NCBI RefSeq assembly: GCF_002272745.1
Contig: NZ_NPBD01000002.1
Location: 496,001-560,000 of the forward strand
DNA: 64,000 nt
Source: Terribacillus saccharophilus
GTDB taxonomy: Bacteria > Bacillota > Bacilli > Bacillales > Amphibacillaceae
Direction: 5' to 3'
Shown: positions 1-9,643 of the stretch, one piece after another
Layout of the letters: every line of letters begins with the position of its first letter
Numbering within the stretch: the first letter of the stretch is position 1
Made by a program: the position numbers and the translations under genes
The notes under the pieces: generated by a model
What the model saw: the letters and a program-made list of their open reading frames with translations, nothing else
Database searches by the model: none
What the model was told of the DNA's origin: nothing

Positions 1-25
1 AGCAATAACAATATATACAACAAAA

Positions 26-60
26 AAAGACAGTCACTTCGATTTGGAGTGACTGTCTTT
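26..60 (-). terminator. Intrinsic terminator after nth
   Basis: A perfect 13-bp inverted repeat (26-38 with 48-60, 9-nt loop) overlaps the nth stop codon. On the minus strand it is followed by a run of T residues (22-28). It should end the transcript carrying nth. Confidence 0.85.
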
Positions 61-713
61 TAATTTGCTTCGGCTTTCAGCCGTTTCTTCCCTTCCCGGC
101 AAATGTCGTTCAACGGACATGCCAGGCAGTTTGGGTTTCTGGCTTTACAATGATAGCGTCCGAAGAAGATCATGCGGTGATGTGTATCGCTCCACTCATC
201 ACGCGGCACCTTTTTCATTAATGTATTTTCTACTTCGGTCACATTGTCTTTCCAGCGGCAGAAACCAAGCCGTTTGGATACGCGTTCAACGTGGGTGTCT
301 ACAGCAATGGCAGGCTCATGAAAGGCAACCGATGCCACAACATTAGCTGTCTTGCGCCCTACTCCAGCCAGTTTGACCAATTCATCATGTGTGTCTGGTA
401 CAATCCCATCATATTGATCAATGAGCGTCTGACAGAGCTTCTGGATATTTTTTGCCTTGTTGCGATAAAGACCGATAGATCGTATATCATGCTGCAGCTC
501 TTCAAGCGGAACCGCCAGGTAATCTTCCGGTGTCTTATATTTTTCAAACAAATCGTTTGTAACTTTATTGACAAGGTTATCGGTACACTGTGCAGACAGC
601 AGTACGGCGATCACCAGCTCGAATGGATTACGGTGCACCAGTTCACAGGCTGCTTCCGGGAACATGTCACGCATCACATCCAATGCTCGTCGTATCTGTG
701 TTTTGTTCAGCAT
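60..713 (-). CDS. nth: Endonuclease III (DNA glycosylase/AP lyase)
   Basis: This 217-aa protein is a base-excision-repair enzyme that removes oxidised pyrimidines and cleaves the abasic site. The helix-hairpin-helix motif LAGVGRKTA holds the catalytic lysine near residue 121, and the conserved aspartate is near 139. The C-terminal iron-sulfur loop has cysteines at 189, 196, 199 and 205, the C-X6-C-X2-C-X5-C spacing of the family. The length is typical. It lies 16 nt downstream of dnaD, as in Bacillus subtilis, and is probably co-transcribed with it. Confidence 0.97.
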   Translation of the reverse strand: MLNKTQIRRALDVMRDMFPEAACELVHRNPFELVIAVLLSAQCTDNLVNKVTNDLFEKYKTPEDYLAVPLEELQHDIRSIGLYRNKAKNIQKLCQTLIDQYDGIVPDTHDELVKLAGVGRKTANVVASVAFHEPAIAVDTHVERVSKRLGFCRWKDNVTEVENTLMKKVPRDEWSDTHHRMIFFGRYHCKARNPNCLACPLNDICREGKKRLKAEAN

Positions 714-729
714 TGTATGCTTTTCCTCC

Positions 730-1437
730 TCAATCTTCTTCCAGCCAGTTGTAGTAGATACTCACATCGCGGGCTGGTGCTTGCTGCTCTGAACGTACCG
801 CAGCTGCAGTGGGGCGCTGGTTCTCATGAAATGATTTACTCTGCTTTCGGGCCTGATCTACGGATCGGATACCTTTGCGCTTCCATTCACGCAGAATACG
901 ATCTATATAGCGGAAATTCAATTTACTCATAAGTACTGCTTCCCGTAAAGCAGCTTTAATGAGAGATGGCGGCTGCATATCTTCATCCAGCCATAACGTG
1001 ACAGTTTCTATTTCAAAAGGCGATAACGGACGGCCAAACTCCTGCTCAAAGAGAATAAATATAGCTGCCTCTTCTTCTTTGTCTGTTTTCTTCTCAGGTT
1101 CTGGATAGACGGTTTCTGCAAAGGCAAGATGCCATAATCCGTTCAGACTATAAGCTTGGCTACGCATATTTTCTTCCTGCACGTCTTCAATCTGAAGCAA
1201 ATTACGCTGAACGAGCTTGCGTAATATCAGGGCTACATCTCTTTCAGAAAGCGTCATTTTTTTAGCTAGTTCATCAGTAGTCGGAAACATAATGCCTTGC
1301 TGCTGGAAAAAGCATATATGCAAAATGACCATCATTTCCGTTTCATTCAAACCGAGAGATACATATCTATTCATTAGGATACCGGGAAAGGAAAATGGAT
1401 TTCCCAGCATTCGTTGGTAATTCAAGTCGTTATTCAT
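730..1437 (-). CDS. dnaD: Replication initiation protein DnaD
   Basis: DnaD is a primosome protein that works with DnaA, DnaB and DnaI to load the replicative helicase at oriC and at restart sites. The 235-aa product has the N-terminal winged-helix region that forms oligomers and, near its C-terminus, the signature YIDRILREW of the second DnaD domain, which binds single-stranded DNA. The ATG at 1437 is chosen because GGAAGGAG lies just upstream; an open frame runs 13 codons further but has no ribosome-binding site. The asnS-dnaD-nth order is that of B. subtilis. Confidence 0.95.
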   Translation of the reverse strand: MNNDLNYQRMLGNPFSFPGILMNRYVSLGLNETEMMVILHICFFQQQGIMFPTTDELAKKMTLSERDVALILRKLVQRNLLQIEDVQEENMRSQAYSLNGLWHLAFAETVYPEPEKKTDKEEEAAIFILFEQEFGRPLSPFEIETVTLWLDEDMQPPSLIKAALREAVLMSKLNFRYIDRILREWKRKGIRSVDQARKQSKSFHENQRPTAAAVRSEQQAPARDVSIYYNWLEED

Positions 1438-1462
1438 CTGGGTTCTCCTTCCATTAATAGGA

Positions 1463-1490
1463 CAATCCCTCGTCATTCGACAAGGGATCG
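1463..1490 (-). other. Hairpin between asnS and dnaD without a U-tract
   Basis: A 12-bp stem (two G-U pairs, 4-nt loop) lies between the asnS stop and the dnaD ribosome-binding site. No T-run follows it on the minus strand, so it is a poor terminator. It could be an RNA-processing or partial attenuation element that sets different levels of asnS and dnaD mRNA. Confidence 0.35.
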
Positions 1491-1506
1491 TTAGGTAATC
1501 TATTTA

Positions 1507-2799
1507 TTATGGGTATAGGCGATTCAAAAGACGCGGGAATGGAATTGTCTCGCGAACGTGCTCGACGCCGGATAGCCATGCGACTGTCCGTTCCAGACCA
1601 AGTCCAAAACCTGAATGCGGCACACTGCCATATTTACGCAATTCCAAGTACCAGTTGTATGCATCGCTAGTCAGATTATGTTCTTCATAGCGTTTTTCCA
1701 TCAATTCGAGATCATCGATACGTTGAGATCCGCCAATGATTTCACCATAGCCTTCTGGTGCAATCAAGTCCGCGCAAAGCACAACATCTTCCCGATTCGG
1801 ATCTGGCTTCATGTAGAATGCTTTGATTGCAGCTGGGTAATGGGTGATAAATACTGGTTTGTCAAAGCTTTCAGCAATCGCAGTCTCATGCGGTGCTCCG
1901 AAATCTTCGCCCCACTCAATATCATCGAATCCTTTTTCCTTCAGCAATTCGATTGCTTTGTCATACGTGATGCGTGGGAATGGCGCAGTTACTTTTGCCA
2001 ATTTATCTGTATCGCGTCCAAGGATTTCAAGGTCCAGTTTGCAGTTCTTTAGCACAGAAGCAACAAGGTGGCTGATGTAGTTCTCCTGGATTTCCAAGCT
2101 TTCAGCGTGCTCCACGAAAGCCATTTCTGGCTCGATCATCCAAAATTCGATCAAATGACGTCTTGTTTTGGATTTTTCTGCGCGGAATGTTGGACCGAAG
2201 GAGAATACTTTGTTAAATGCCATTGCAGCTGCTTCCATGTAAAGCTGTCCGCTTTGGGATAGATATGCTTCTTCGTCAAAGTATTTCGTATGGAACAATT
2301 CCGTTGTACCTTCTGCAGAGGAACCTGTCAGAATTGGCGGATCAATTTTCGTGTAGCCATTTTCATGGAAGTATTCATACGTCGCACGGATGATTTCATT
2401 GCGGATTTTCATAACCGCATGCTGTTTTTGAGAACGAAGCCATAGATGGCGGTTATCCATCAGGAATTCAGTTCCATGCTCTTTCGGTGTGATTGGGTAA
2501 TCTGTGGCCGCATGAATTACCTCCACATTGCTTACTTGAATTTCATATCCGAAGGAAGAACGGCTGTCCTCCACTACTTTACCTGTAACATAAAGAGATG
2601 TTTCCTGTGTCATGTTCTTGGCTGTCTGGAAAACTTCCTCGGGTACATCGCTTTTCACGACGACACCTTGAACAAATCCTGTTCCATCACGCAGCTGTAA
2701 AAATGCGATTTTCCCGCTGGAACGTTTATTGCGGAGCCACGCTCCGATTGTTACTTCTTCTCCTACATGCTCACTTAGCTTTGCAATCGTTGTCTTCAA
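1507..2799 (-). CDS. asnS: Asparaginyl-tRNA synthetase
   Basis: This cytoplasmic class II aminoacyl-tRNA synthetase charges tRNA-Asn. The 430-aa protein has an N-terminal OB-fold anticodon-binding domain (about residues 1-100). Class II motif 2 is seen as [12 protein letters not shown] and motif 3 as [13 protein letters not shown] near the C-terminus. It ends with the LLNRLYP tail common in this family. It follows ypmB by only 39 nt. I see no T-box leader in front of it. In B. subtilis aspB lies between ypmB and asnS; here it does not. Confidence 0.97.
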   Translation of the reverse strand: MKTTIAKLSEHVGEEVTIGAWLRNKRSSGKIAFLQLRDGTGFVQGVVVKSDVPEEVFQTAKNMTQETSLYVTGKVVEDSRSSFGYEIQVSNVEVIHAATDYPITPKEHGTEFLMDNRHLWLRSQKQHAVMKIRNEIIRATYEYFHENGYTKIDPPILTGSSAEGTTELFHTKYFDEEAYLSQSGQLYMEAAAMAFNKVFSFGPTFRAEKSKTRRHLIEFWMIEPEMAFVEHAESLEIQENYISHLVASVLKNCKLDLEILGRDTDKLAKVTAPFPRITYDKAIELLKEKGFDDIEWGEDFGAPHETAIAESFDKPVFITHYPAAIKAFYMKPDPNREDVVLCADLIAPEGYGEIIGGSQRIDDLELMEKRYEEHNLTSDAYNWYLELRKYGSVPHSGFGLGLERTVAWLSGVEHVRETIPFPRLLNRLYP

Positions 2800-2838
2800 A
2801 AAGAACCCTCCATTGTCTGTCCTACATATGTAGTTGTG

Positions 2839-3369
2839 TTATTGATATTGGTTGGATAGAGCAAAGCTTTCCAGCTGCTCTGTACCATCTAGTGTGTAAT
2901 AGCTGTAGCCAAGTCGATCCTGTTCGTCGCGAAATGTGACTTCCCATGCTGGTGCATCATCATACAATCCTAGCCGGACATCATCCATTTCACAGTCTGC
3001 GCCACATGCTGACTGCCAGCTGCTCTCGACTTGCTGCTCATCAGCTGTGTCGGTCGTATAGATGATCTGTTCTGAATCCTTCTCGCTCTTTTTAACAAAA
3101 GCGATAGCATCTTCTCCATCGGCTTGCTTGCCTTTGACGACATGATAGATATGTTCGCCATTGAAGCGTGTCACTTCATCTATGGTTTCTATATCCGTGT
3201 TCTCAAGTGCAAAATCCTCTGAAGCTTCAAAGCCCTCTGTGCGTGCATTTTGAGCAGTGCTATAAACGTATATACCGCAGCCGAGGACAATGATCAAAAC
3301 AGCTAAAGCGCTAAACAGTGTGATCTTTGCCCACTTAGGTACGGTAAATCGTGAATATCGCCGTATCAT
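2839..3369 (-). CDS. ypmB: YpmB/TseB-type membrane protein linked to cell-wall elongation
   Basis: The 176-aa product has a short basic cytoplasmic N-terminus, one membrane helix (about residues 13-37) and an extracytoplasmic PepSY-like region. B. subtilis YpmB (TseB) is reported to affect penicillin-binding protein 2A and cell elongation. The ATG at 3369 is preferred because GAGG sits 6 nt upstream; another ATG four codons earlier lacks a good site. The gene overlaps the end of ypmA by 35 nt and directly precedes asnS. Family assignment rests on topology, size and conserved position. Confidence 0.8.
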   Translation of the reverse strand: MIRRYSRFTVPKWAKITLFSALAVLIIVLGCGIYVYSTAQNARTEGFEASEDFALENTDIETIDEVTRFNGEHIYHVVKGKQADGEDAIAFVKKSEKDSEQIIYTTDTADEQQVESSWQSACGADCEMDDVRLGLYDDAPAWEVTFRDEQDRLGYSYYTLDGTEQLESFALSNQYQ

Positions 3370-3508
3370 GATTTTCCTCATCCAATGCTAATCCGAACAT
3401 CAAGTCCTTTTCCTTCAGTGTACGGTTCAGTGAATCGACCAGCTTGTACAGGTCGCTGCTGTATTGTACACGTACAGTGGACATGGTTTCCATCTTATTA
3501 TTTTCCAT
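3335..3508 (-). CDS. ypmA: Small conserved protein YpmA
   Basis: A 57-aa protein with no known function that is conserved between dinG and ypmB in Bacillaceae. The DLMFGLALDEEN stretch and the FTIYRT C-terminus are characteristic. The start at 3508 has a strong GGAGGTAACGAAG leader; eight further codons upstream lack one. No signal peptide or membrane helix is visible. The overlap with ypmB implies translational coupling. Confidence 0.85.
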   Translation of the reverse strand: MENNKMETMSTVRVQYSSDLYKLVDSLNRTLKEKDLMFGLALDEENHDTAIFTIYRT

Positions 3509-3605
3509 CTTCGTTACCTCCGAGCAATTCATTTACATGATTTGTTACTCATAGAGATGGCTTTCTGCAGCAAACTAATGTATGTTGAGAAGCAATCCAA
3601 TTCTT

Positions 3606-3635
3606 ATTATACCAGTTGTCCTGGTGTAATTCTAA
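3606..3635 (-). promoter_or_regulatory. Candidate sigma-A promoter for ypmA-ypmB-asnS
   Basis: On the minus strand a perfect TATAAT (3606-3611) follows a TTAGAA -35 with an 18-nt spacer. The spacer contains a small inverted repeat (ACCAG with CTGGT) next to the -10. The start would lie about 90 nt upstream of the ypmA start codon. Confidence 0.5.
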
Positions 3636-3710
3636 GACGAGTTCAAAGTTTTTTCAACAAAAATCTTCCTTCTCCCCAGCAGTTGTGCGTCCTTGTGGCG
3701 CACTTTTTTT
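3620..3710 (+). ncRNA. Candidate small RNA opposite the dinG-ypmA spacer
   Basis: A plus-strand intrinsic terminator (stem GTGCGTC/GGCGCAC at 3685-3703, then seven T) has no plus-strand gene in front of it. About 65 nt upstream is a plausible promoter: TTGAGA (3585-3590), a 17-nt spacer, then TATACC (3608-3613). The predicted RNA of about 90 nt has an unpaired C-rich stretch (CTTCCTTCTCCCC) just before the terminator, resembling the ribosome-site-pairing motifs of Gram-positive small RNAs. This is inference only; the promoter overlaps the opposing ypmA promoter. Confidence 0.3.
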
Positions 3711-6474
3711 ATAGCCAATCCTCTGAGAGTTCTAAAAGTTCAGCTGTACTTTTATAATGTGTCGGTACATCCGGTATGGAAGCAGTGAAGTAGCTGCCAT
3801 ATCTAGTTTTCATCATTCTGTCATCACAAACGAACACAATTCCTCTATCGTTTGAAGACCTGATCAGCCTGCCGAAACCTTGCTTGAAGCGAATGACTGC
3901 ATTAGGTAATGCAAGCTCCATAAAGGCATTCTTCCCTTCTGCCTTCAATTTGGCAGCTTTTGCTTCATAAATTGGGTGATCTGGAGGCTGGAATGGCAGT
4001 CTGACAATGACTAGACAGCTTAAGTCTTCTCCAGGAATATCGACGCCTTCCCAGAATGAACTGGTTCCGAATAGGATGGCCTTCTTATTGCTCTGAAAAT
4101 TCTTTTTCAGCCGATCGCGGCTGCCGCTCGTAATACCTTGGGCAATCAAGGTATAATCCTGATCCTCTGTCAGTTCCTTCACAAGTCCAAAAGCTTTTTT
4201 CAGCATGTCATAGGAAGTGAACAAAACGAGCATTCGTCCATCCGTTATAGCGGCGAGACTGAGTATCGCTTCACAAACAGCATAGATGAAAGGATAATTA
4301 TCTTTTCCTCGGACATCTGGAAAATCATTTGGAACGAGCAGCTGCACTTGCTCCTGATATGAATAAGGAGAATCGAAACGTCTTGTGACGGTATGTTCAT
4401 CCAAGCCGAGTTGTTCCTGAATGAAAGCAAACGATTGCTTCATTGTTAGAGTTGCACTCGTGAGAACAACACTCTTCTTTTCCGAAAAGAAATGTTCAAG
4501 CAGCAAATCAGCAATATCTAATGGTTCACTGTATAAATAAACTGCATTTCGTGCGCCGTACATATCGACTTCTATCCATTTCACTTCTCCATCGTCATAT
4601 AGGAGGAACATCCGTTCAATCGCATCGATAATCGTCTGTAGCTGATCCGCAGCATTTCGTATGGAGTCAGCAATCTTTTTCTCACCTTGCTTATCGGCTG
4701 ATTTTATCAGCTGGAGCAAATGGTGGATACAGTCTCGCACAACGAATAATAATCTGTTACTCATTTCAGCAATCACTAGGACCTGTTTCGTCTCTCGAAC
4801 ATCCTCAAGCCGCAGCTGTAATCTGCCGATATCATTGGTGCCGAGCTTCTTTTTATGCTGGGATAAAACAAAATCATGGATATAACGGAACATTTCATCT
4901 GCTTCTTCTTTGGTTTGGTCCCATAAACTTTGCCAAATCAGCATCTCCGCTTGTGTAATTGGAAGCTCATCTGTTGCTTTCTCGTACACTTTATTCGCAT
5001 GAGACAGCATATGGTGGATTGAGACATAATCAAGTGCCAATCCGAAATGCTTCGCTGCTGTCGCTTCAAAATGATGTGCTTCATCGATAATAACTCGCTG
5101 ATATGATGGCAGGAGCTGGTACTCTTCCTGCATATCACTACAAAGCAGCGCATGATTCGTCACGATAATATCTGCCTGCCAAGCTGCTTTCTTTGCCCGC
5201 TGATAAAACGAGCGTGAAAACCATGGTGAAAATGGGTCTTGTGTATCCTCTGCATCTGCAGACATATGCAGGAAAAACCGCTTTCCGCTGGAAGGCAGAT
5301 TCACTTCATCAATATCCCCAGTTTCGGTCATTGTCAGCCAAACAAGTAAAATGGCCTTTGTTAGTACGATATCATAATTGTCATTTGCTGTTTGCTGCAG
5401 CTCTGATTCAAACCGGCTTAGACTTAGATAATGCTGCTTTCCCTTCAGCAGTGCTACCTTGAAGGAAAACGGCAGGATCCGCTGCAAAAGCGGAATTTCC
5501 TTGTCCATCAATTGTGCCTGAAGCTGTGTCAGATGCGTACTGATAACGATGCGATTCTTTTCTTTTACTGCTGTGTAAACTGCTGGCAAAAGATACGCAA
5601 GTGATTTTCCAGTACCTGTTTCAGCCTCTAGAAGTGCGTGTCTATTTGATTGGAAAACATCAAAGATCTGTTCACTCATCTCCAGCTGACTTTTTCTCGG
5701 CTCGTAGCCTTTCATTCCCTCTGAAAGCCAGCCCTCTTTTTGATACAGCTGATCGGCCATCTCACCGAAAGATTGGGTAATAGCAGAAACGGTATCATCT
5801 TCTTCATGGACTTTTCGAAAAGCCAGTCCTCGATAAACCTCAAGCCCATCATCCTGTATATCCTCGAATGCAAGTTCCTCCAAACGATACTCAAGCAAGC
5901 TGCGCAAATCACTTTTCAATGATTTTTCAAGTGTTAATAGATGAGAAATTGTCTCATATGGCAGCTTGCCTAGCTCCTCTAAAAGAGACAACAGGAGTTC
6001 TGCTGTTACGAGCGTATCGGACAGTGCCCGGTGGGGTTGATCATGCTCAAAAGAAAGATGCTCACTAAGAACACTCAATTTATAGCTCGGTGCCGTTGGC
6101 AGCAGAATACGGGCCAACTCGACCGTATCAAGTACTGGACGCTGAATTGGAGAAAGTCCTGCCTCCTCCAAGGCGCTGTTCAGAAACCGCAAATCAAAAT
6201 TCGCATTATGAGCGACCACATAGCTATCTTTGAAAAAAGCAGAAACCTCTTCTGCTACATCTTCGAATTGCGGAGCACCAGCCACATCTTCATCAGTAAT
6301 ACCTGTCAGCTGGGAAATGAAAGGTGGAATCGGCATACCGGGATCCAGCATCGTCTGAAATTGATCTGTGATCACACGTCCTTGGATGACGACAATCCCG
6401 ACCTCTATAATTTTATCGCCATTCGACGGCGCGTGCCCTGTTGTTTCAAGATCCACCACTACAAATTTTTCCAT
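3709..6474 (-). CDS. dinG: DinG-family ATP-dependent helicase with N-terminal exonuclease domain
   Basis: The 921-aa protein fuses a DnaQ-like 3'-5' exonuclease to an XPD-like superfamily 2 helicase, the Firmicutes form of DinG. Exonuclease motifs are DLETTG (residues 8-13), HNANFD and HRALSDT, a complete DEDDh set. Helicase motifs are ETGTGKS (Walker A), DEAHH (Walker B), TSATL, and the C-terminal GVDIPGEDL and QGFGRLIRS. I see no four-cysteine iron-sulfur cluster between motifs I and II, as expected for Firmicutes DinG. It follows the pan operon terminator and probably has its own promoter. Confidence 0.94.
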   Translation of the reverse strand: MEKFVVVDLETTGHAPSNGDKIIEVGIVVIQGRVITDQFQTMLDPGMPIPPFISQLTGITDEDVAGAPQFEDVAEEVSAFFKDSYVVAHNANFDLRFLNSALEEAGLSPIQRPVLDTVELARILLPTAPSYKLSVLSEHLSFEHDQPHRALSDTLVTAELLLSLLEELGKLPYETISHLLTLEKSLKSDLRSLLEYRLEELAFEDIQDDGLEVYRGLAFRKVHEEDDTVSAITQSFGEMADQLYQKEGWLSEGMKGYEPRKSQLEMSEQIFDVFQSNRHALLEAETGTGKSLAYLLPAVYTAVKEKNRIVISTHLTQLQAQLMDKEIPLLQRILPFSFKVALLKGKQHYLSLSRFESELQQTANDNYDIVLTKAILLVWLTMTETGDIDEVNLPSSGKRFFLHMSADAEDTQDPFSPWFSRSFYQRAKKAAWQADIIVTNHALLCSDMQEEYQLLPSYQRVIIDEAHHFEATAAKHFGLALDYVSIHHMLSHANKVYEKATDELPITQAEMLIWQSLWDQTKEEADEMFRYIHDFVLSQHKKKLGTNDIGRLQLRLEDVRETKQVLVIAEMSNRLLFVVRDCIHHLLQLIKSADKQGEKKIADSIRNAADQLQTIIDAIERMFLLYDDGEVKWIEVDMYGARNAVYLYSEPLDIADLLLEHFFSEKKSVVLTSATLTMKQSFAFIQEQLGLDEHTVTRRFDSPYSYQEQVQLLVPNDFPDVRGKDNYPFIYAVCEAILSLAAITDGRMLVLFTSYDMLKKAFGLVKELTEDQDYTLIAQGITSGSRDRLKKNFQSNKKAILFGTSSFWEGVDIPGEDLSCLVIVRLPFQPPDHPIYEAKAAKLKAEGKNAFMELALPNAVIRFKQGFGRLIRSSNDRGIVFVCDDRMMKTRYGSYFTASIPDVPTHYKSTAELLELSEDWL

Positions 6475-6503
6475 ACTCCACCCTCCATACTGCTTAGAAA
6501 AGA

Positions 6504-6530
6504 AAGACTCTTATCACAGATAAGAGTCTT
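6504..6530 (-). terminator. Intrinsic terminator after panD
   Basis: A perfect 12-bp stem (AAGACTCTTATC) with a 3-nt loop is followed on the minus strand by TCTTTTCT. It marks the end of the ypjD-to-panD operon and separates it from dinG. Confidence 0.85.
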
Positions 6531-6552
6531 ATCGTACGATTCTTTTATGCCG

Positions 6553-6939
6553 TTACATCATCACAGTAAGCGGCGGTTCTTCCTCGATGATTTGCTGAAC
6601 TGTATTATCTTCGTTCATCAGGGCGATCTTTGGCTTAAAGTCAGCCAGTTCTTCTTCAGATAGCATGGCATAGGAAACAATAATTACTACATCATCTTTT
6701 TGTACAAGACGTGCAGCAGCACCGTTCAGGCAGATGACTCCGCTATGCCGCTCACCGGGGATTACATATGTTTCGAGACGAGCTCCATTATTATTGTTCA
6801 CAATCTGCACTTTTTCATGAGGAAGTATGCCCACTTGTTCCAGAATGTGCGTATCGATTGTAATACTGCCAACATAGTTCAAATTCGCTTCGGTGACACG
6901 AGCGCGATGTATCTTCGCTTTCATCATTGTGCGAAACAT
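6553..6939 (-). CDS. panD: Aspartate 1-decarboxylase
   Basis: This enzyme makes beta-alanine from aspartate for pantothenate and coenzyme A synthesis. The 128-aa proenzyme carries the self-cleavage site at Gly24-Ser25 in NYVGSITID, which yields the pyruvoyl-bearing alpha chain. Other conserved stretches are [11 protein letters not shown] and NGAAARLV. It is the last gene of the panBCD group, 16 nt after panC, and is followed by a strong terminator. Confidence 0.97.
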   Translation of the reverse strand: MFRTMMKAKIHRARVTEANLNYVGSITIDTHILEQVGILPHEKVQIVNNNNGARLETYVIPGERHSGVICLNGAAARLVQKDDVVIIVSYAMLSEEELADFKPKIALMNEDNTVQQIIEEEPPLTVMM

Positions 6940-6955
6940 CTTATTTCCCCCTATA

Positions 6956-7825
6956 TTAAAAACGGTCCATGATGGATCCGTCGGCTTCCAATACTAGATT
7001 GTCGATCAATCTCGCCTTGTCAAAATAGACAGCTGCTGCAATGATAATACGCGCTTCTATTTCCCTAACTGGCTTCAAAGCTGGATAAGACAAAATTTCA
7101 ACGTAGTCTATTCTACCACTTGTTTGTCTGTTTATAAATTCTTTTACAGCAGATGCTACTTTTTCAGGATCCTTTGCTCCATCTTGGATGCTTTGTTTAG
7201 CTTGCTGCAGTGCTTGATAAATTGCTGGTGCAACTTGTCTCTCCTGCTCTGATAAGTAGACATTACGGCTGCTTTTCGCTAATCCGTCTTCCTCGCGAAC
7301 TGTCGGTACCGGAACCACTTCAAGCGGGAAATTAAGGTCATGCACTAAAGCTTGTACAACTGCTACTTGCTGAGCATCCTTCAGCCCGAAATATGCCCTG
7401 TCCGGCTGAATCAAATGGAAAAGCTTTGATAAAACAGTAACAACGCCATCGAAATGACCTGGTCTTGATTTGCCGCAAAGCACATCTACCCGGTCAGCAA
7501 CATGTAGTTTGATTGTACTATTGCCTGGATACATTGCAGCTGCTTCTGGCATGAAGACGATATCGACGCCTTCTTGTTCTGCAATACTCTGATCACGGAC
7601 TGCATCTCGTGGATAAGTCTCAAAATCCTCGCCCGCGCCGAATTGCAGCGGATTGACGAAGATACTAAGCACTGTAATATCATTCTCGGCTTTAGAACGC
7701 TTCATCAAGGATTGATGCCCTTCATGTAAAAAGCCCATCGTTGCCACATAGCCAACTGACTTCTGCTCATTTGCAAGCTGTATTCTTTCTTGCTGCAATG
7801 CTTCTAATGTCGAAATGATCTTCAT
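6956..7825 (-). CDS. panC: Pantothenate synthetase (pantoate-beta-alanine ligase)
   Basis: This enzyme ligates pantoate to beta-alanine with ATP. The 289-aa protein has the HIGH-type motif in [12 protein letters not shown] and the KSSRN loop that serves as the KMSKS-like motif. The start at 7825 is preferred: AGGAG lies 7 nt upstream, within the last codons of panB, whereas an ATG six nt earlier abuts that site. The panB stop falls just upstream of this start, implying coupled translation. Confidence 0.96.
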   Translation of the reverse strand: MKIISTLEALQQERIQLANEQKSVGYVATMGFLHEGHQSLMKRSKAENDITVLSIFVNPLQFGAGEDFETYPRDAVRDQSIAEQEGVDIVFMPEAAAMYPGNSTIKLHVADRVDVLCGKSRPGHFDGVVTVLSKLFHLIQPDRAYFGLKDAQQVAVVQALVHDLNFPLEVVPVPTVREEDGLAKSSRNVYLSEQERQVAPAIYQALQQAKQSIQDGAKDPEKVASAVKEFINRQTSGRIDYVEILSYPALKPVREIEARIIIAAAVYFDKARLIDNLVLEADGSIMDRF

Positions 7826-7827
7826 GT

Positions 7828-8658
7828 TCATTCTCCTAGTTTAGGTAATGCTGTTTCGTCCATCGTGAAACTCTGATCGTCATTCGGAAAGATACTGTTT
7901 TTTACATTTTCACGATAAGTGGAGAAGACATTTGTAATGGTTTCGTTGAGGTCTGCATAACTGACTGCGAATTTTGGCAGACGATCAACACCGTACCGGC
8001 TTATATCATGGAAAACAAGAACTTGGCCGTCAACATCGACACCTGCGCCGATTCCAATAACCGGGATAGAAATATCTTTAGCAATGAGCGCTGCTAACTG
8101 CTTTGGAACACATTCCAGTACTACAGCAATTGCTCCGGCTGCTTCGACTTTGCGTGCATCCTCCAGCAGCTGTTTTGCCGTCTGTTCGCTTTTACCTTGT
8201 ACCTTATAACCGCCAAGCATATGGACTGACTGCGGCGTCAGACCAAGATGACCGACAACTGGGATACCGCCTGTTGCTAATGCCTTAATACTGTCCAGAA
8301 TGACCTGATCTGCTCCTTCCAGCTTTAATGCCTGCGCTCCTGTTTCCTGGAAGATGCGTTTAGCTTGGGGTACAGTTGCCTCCACCGATACGTGGTACGT
8401 CATAAACGGCATATCCACTACGACAAACGTCTCGTTTCCTCCGCGAGTCACGGCTTTTCCATGATGAATCATATCCTCCACTGTTACAGGTATGGTGCTA
8501 TCATAACCGAGTACGACCATACCAAGTGAATCGCCGACAAGCAGCATATCGATACCAGCTTGCTGGGCCAATTTTGCAGTAGGATAATCATAGGCGGTGA
8601 CCATTGTGATTTTCTCACTGTTTTCTTTCATCTTTTGAAAATCGAGCCTTGTTTTCAT
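7828..8658 (-). CDS. panB: 3-methyl-2-oxobutanoate hydroxymethyltransferase
   Basis: This is the first committed enzyme of pantothenate synthesis; it transfers a hydroxymethyl group from methylenetetrahydrofolate to ketoisovalerate. The 276-aa TIM-barrel protein shows the metal-site region [33 protein letters not shown] with the active-site area, and IPVIGIGAG. Its length matches B. subtilis PanB. It starts 4 nt after birA, so it is inside the same operon. Confidence 0.97.
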   Translation of the reverse strand: MKTRLDFQKMKENSEKITMVTAYDYPTAKLAQQAGIDMLLVGDSLGMVVLGYDSTIPVTVEDMIHHGKAVTRGGNETFVVVDMPFMTYHVSVEATVPQAKRIFQETGAQALKLEGADQVILDSIKALATGGIPVVGHLGLTPQSVHMLGGYKVQGKSEQTAKQLLEDARKVEAAGAIAVVLECVPKQLAALIAKDISIPVIGIGAGVDVDGQVLVFHDISRYGVDRLPKFAVSYADLNETITNVFSTYRENVKNSIFPNDDQSFTMDETALPKLGE

Positions 8659-8662
8659 TATG

Positions 8663-9643
8663 TTACTCCTCCTTCCATTCTAATTCAGCAGAATATAAGC
8701 GCTGTGTACTGCCATCATCATTCTCAAGTATAAGTTCGCCGTCTTCCCCGATACCTCTGAAAACTGCTTCAAAGACAGTTGTTGGAGTAGCTGCTTTTAC
8801 ACGGTGTCCCAGACGTAACGCATACTGCATCCATTCGTCCCGGATATCTTGGAAACCTCTTTTTATATATAGCGAATAGACATCCTCGAACTCTTTCCAA
8901 ATCAAATGAATAAGCTCCTGCCGCTTCCATTCCTTGTTTGTCTCGATACGCAATGACGTTGCTTTATTACGGATATCAGGGTCTATCTCCGACACTGTCT
9001 GATTGATATTGATTCCTATACCCAGTACGATATGCTGAATATAATCCTGTTCCGCCTGCATCTCTGTCAGGATTCCGGCGAGCTTCTTGCCGCCTAGATA
9101 AATATCATTCGGCCATTTAATACTTGCATCAATGTCGTTCTGACGGAAAACACGTGTAATTGCAACTGCTGCAGCCAGTGTCAGCTGCGCTGCTTCCCGA
9201 GGTCCGAATTCAGGCCGGATGATCAAACTCATCCATATTCCGGTTCCAGCTGGTGAATGCCAGCTGCGTCCTTTAGTTCCCTTACCGCTTGTCTGCTGAT
9301 CAGCAATAACAACAGTACCATGAACTGCACCTTGATCTGCCAAAGATTTGGCCAAAAGTTGCGTAGATTCAAGCTCTTCTTCAAAGATAATCTTGCGTCC
9401 GATCCATTCGGTATCCAGCTGCCAGTTCAAAGTATTTTTACTGAGTTTGTCTGGAGATCGTCTTACTTGGTATCCTTTACGCGGAACAGCATCTATCTCA
9501 TACCCATCTGCTTCCAACGCTTTCATATGCTTCCAGACTGCGGCTCTTGAGATACCAAGCTGTTCTGACAGATTCTGGCCGGATATAAATGACGTCTTAT
9601 GATCCTGAAGGATTCTGATGAGACGATTACGTGTTGTATCCAT
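8663..9643 (-). CDS. birA: Bifunctional biotin-protein ligase and biotin operon repressor
   Basis: The 326-aa protein activates biotin as biotinyl-AMP and attaches it to carrier proteins, and in its adenylate-bound form represses biotin genes. An N-terminal winged helix-turn-helix ([20 protein letters not shown], about residues 24-43) precedes the ligase core with [12 protein letters not shown] and [18 protein letters not shown]. The full DNA-binding domain means it is the regulatory class. It overlaps the end of cca by 17 nt. Confidence 0.96.
   Translation of the reverse strand: MDTTRNRLIRILQDHKTSFISGQNLSEQLGISRAAVWKHMKALEADGYEIDAVPRKGYQVRRSPDKLSKNTLNWQLDTEWIGRKIIFEEELESTQLLAKSLADQGAVHGTVVIADQQTSGKGTKGRSWHSPAGTGIWMSLIIRPEFGPREAAQLTLAAAVAITRVFRQNDIDASIKWPNDIYLGGKKLAGILTEMQAEQDYIQHIVLGIGININQTVSEIDPDIRNKATSLRIETNKEWKRQELIHLIWKEFEDVYSLYIKRGFQDIRDEWMQYALRLGHRVKAATPTTVFEAVFRGIGEDGELILENDDGSTQRLYSAELEWKEE

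Noticed and set aside
291..932. A 213-codon plus-strand open frame opposite nth and dnaD
   Set aside because: It lies wholly opposite two well-supported conserved genes, has no ribosome site and no recognisable domain.
2800..3369. A T-box leader for asnS
   Set aside because: asnS follows ypmB by only 39 nt and no T-box sequence or terminator is present.
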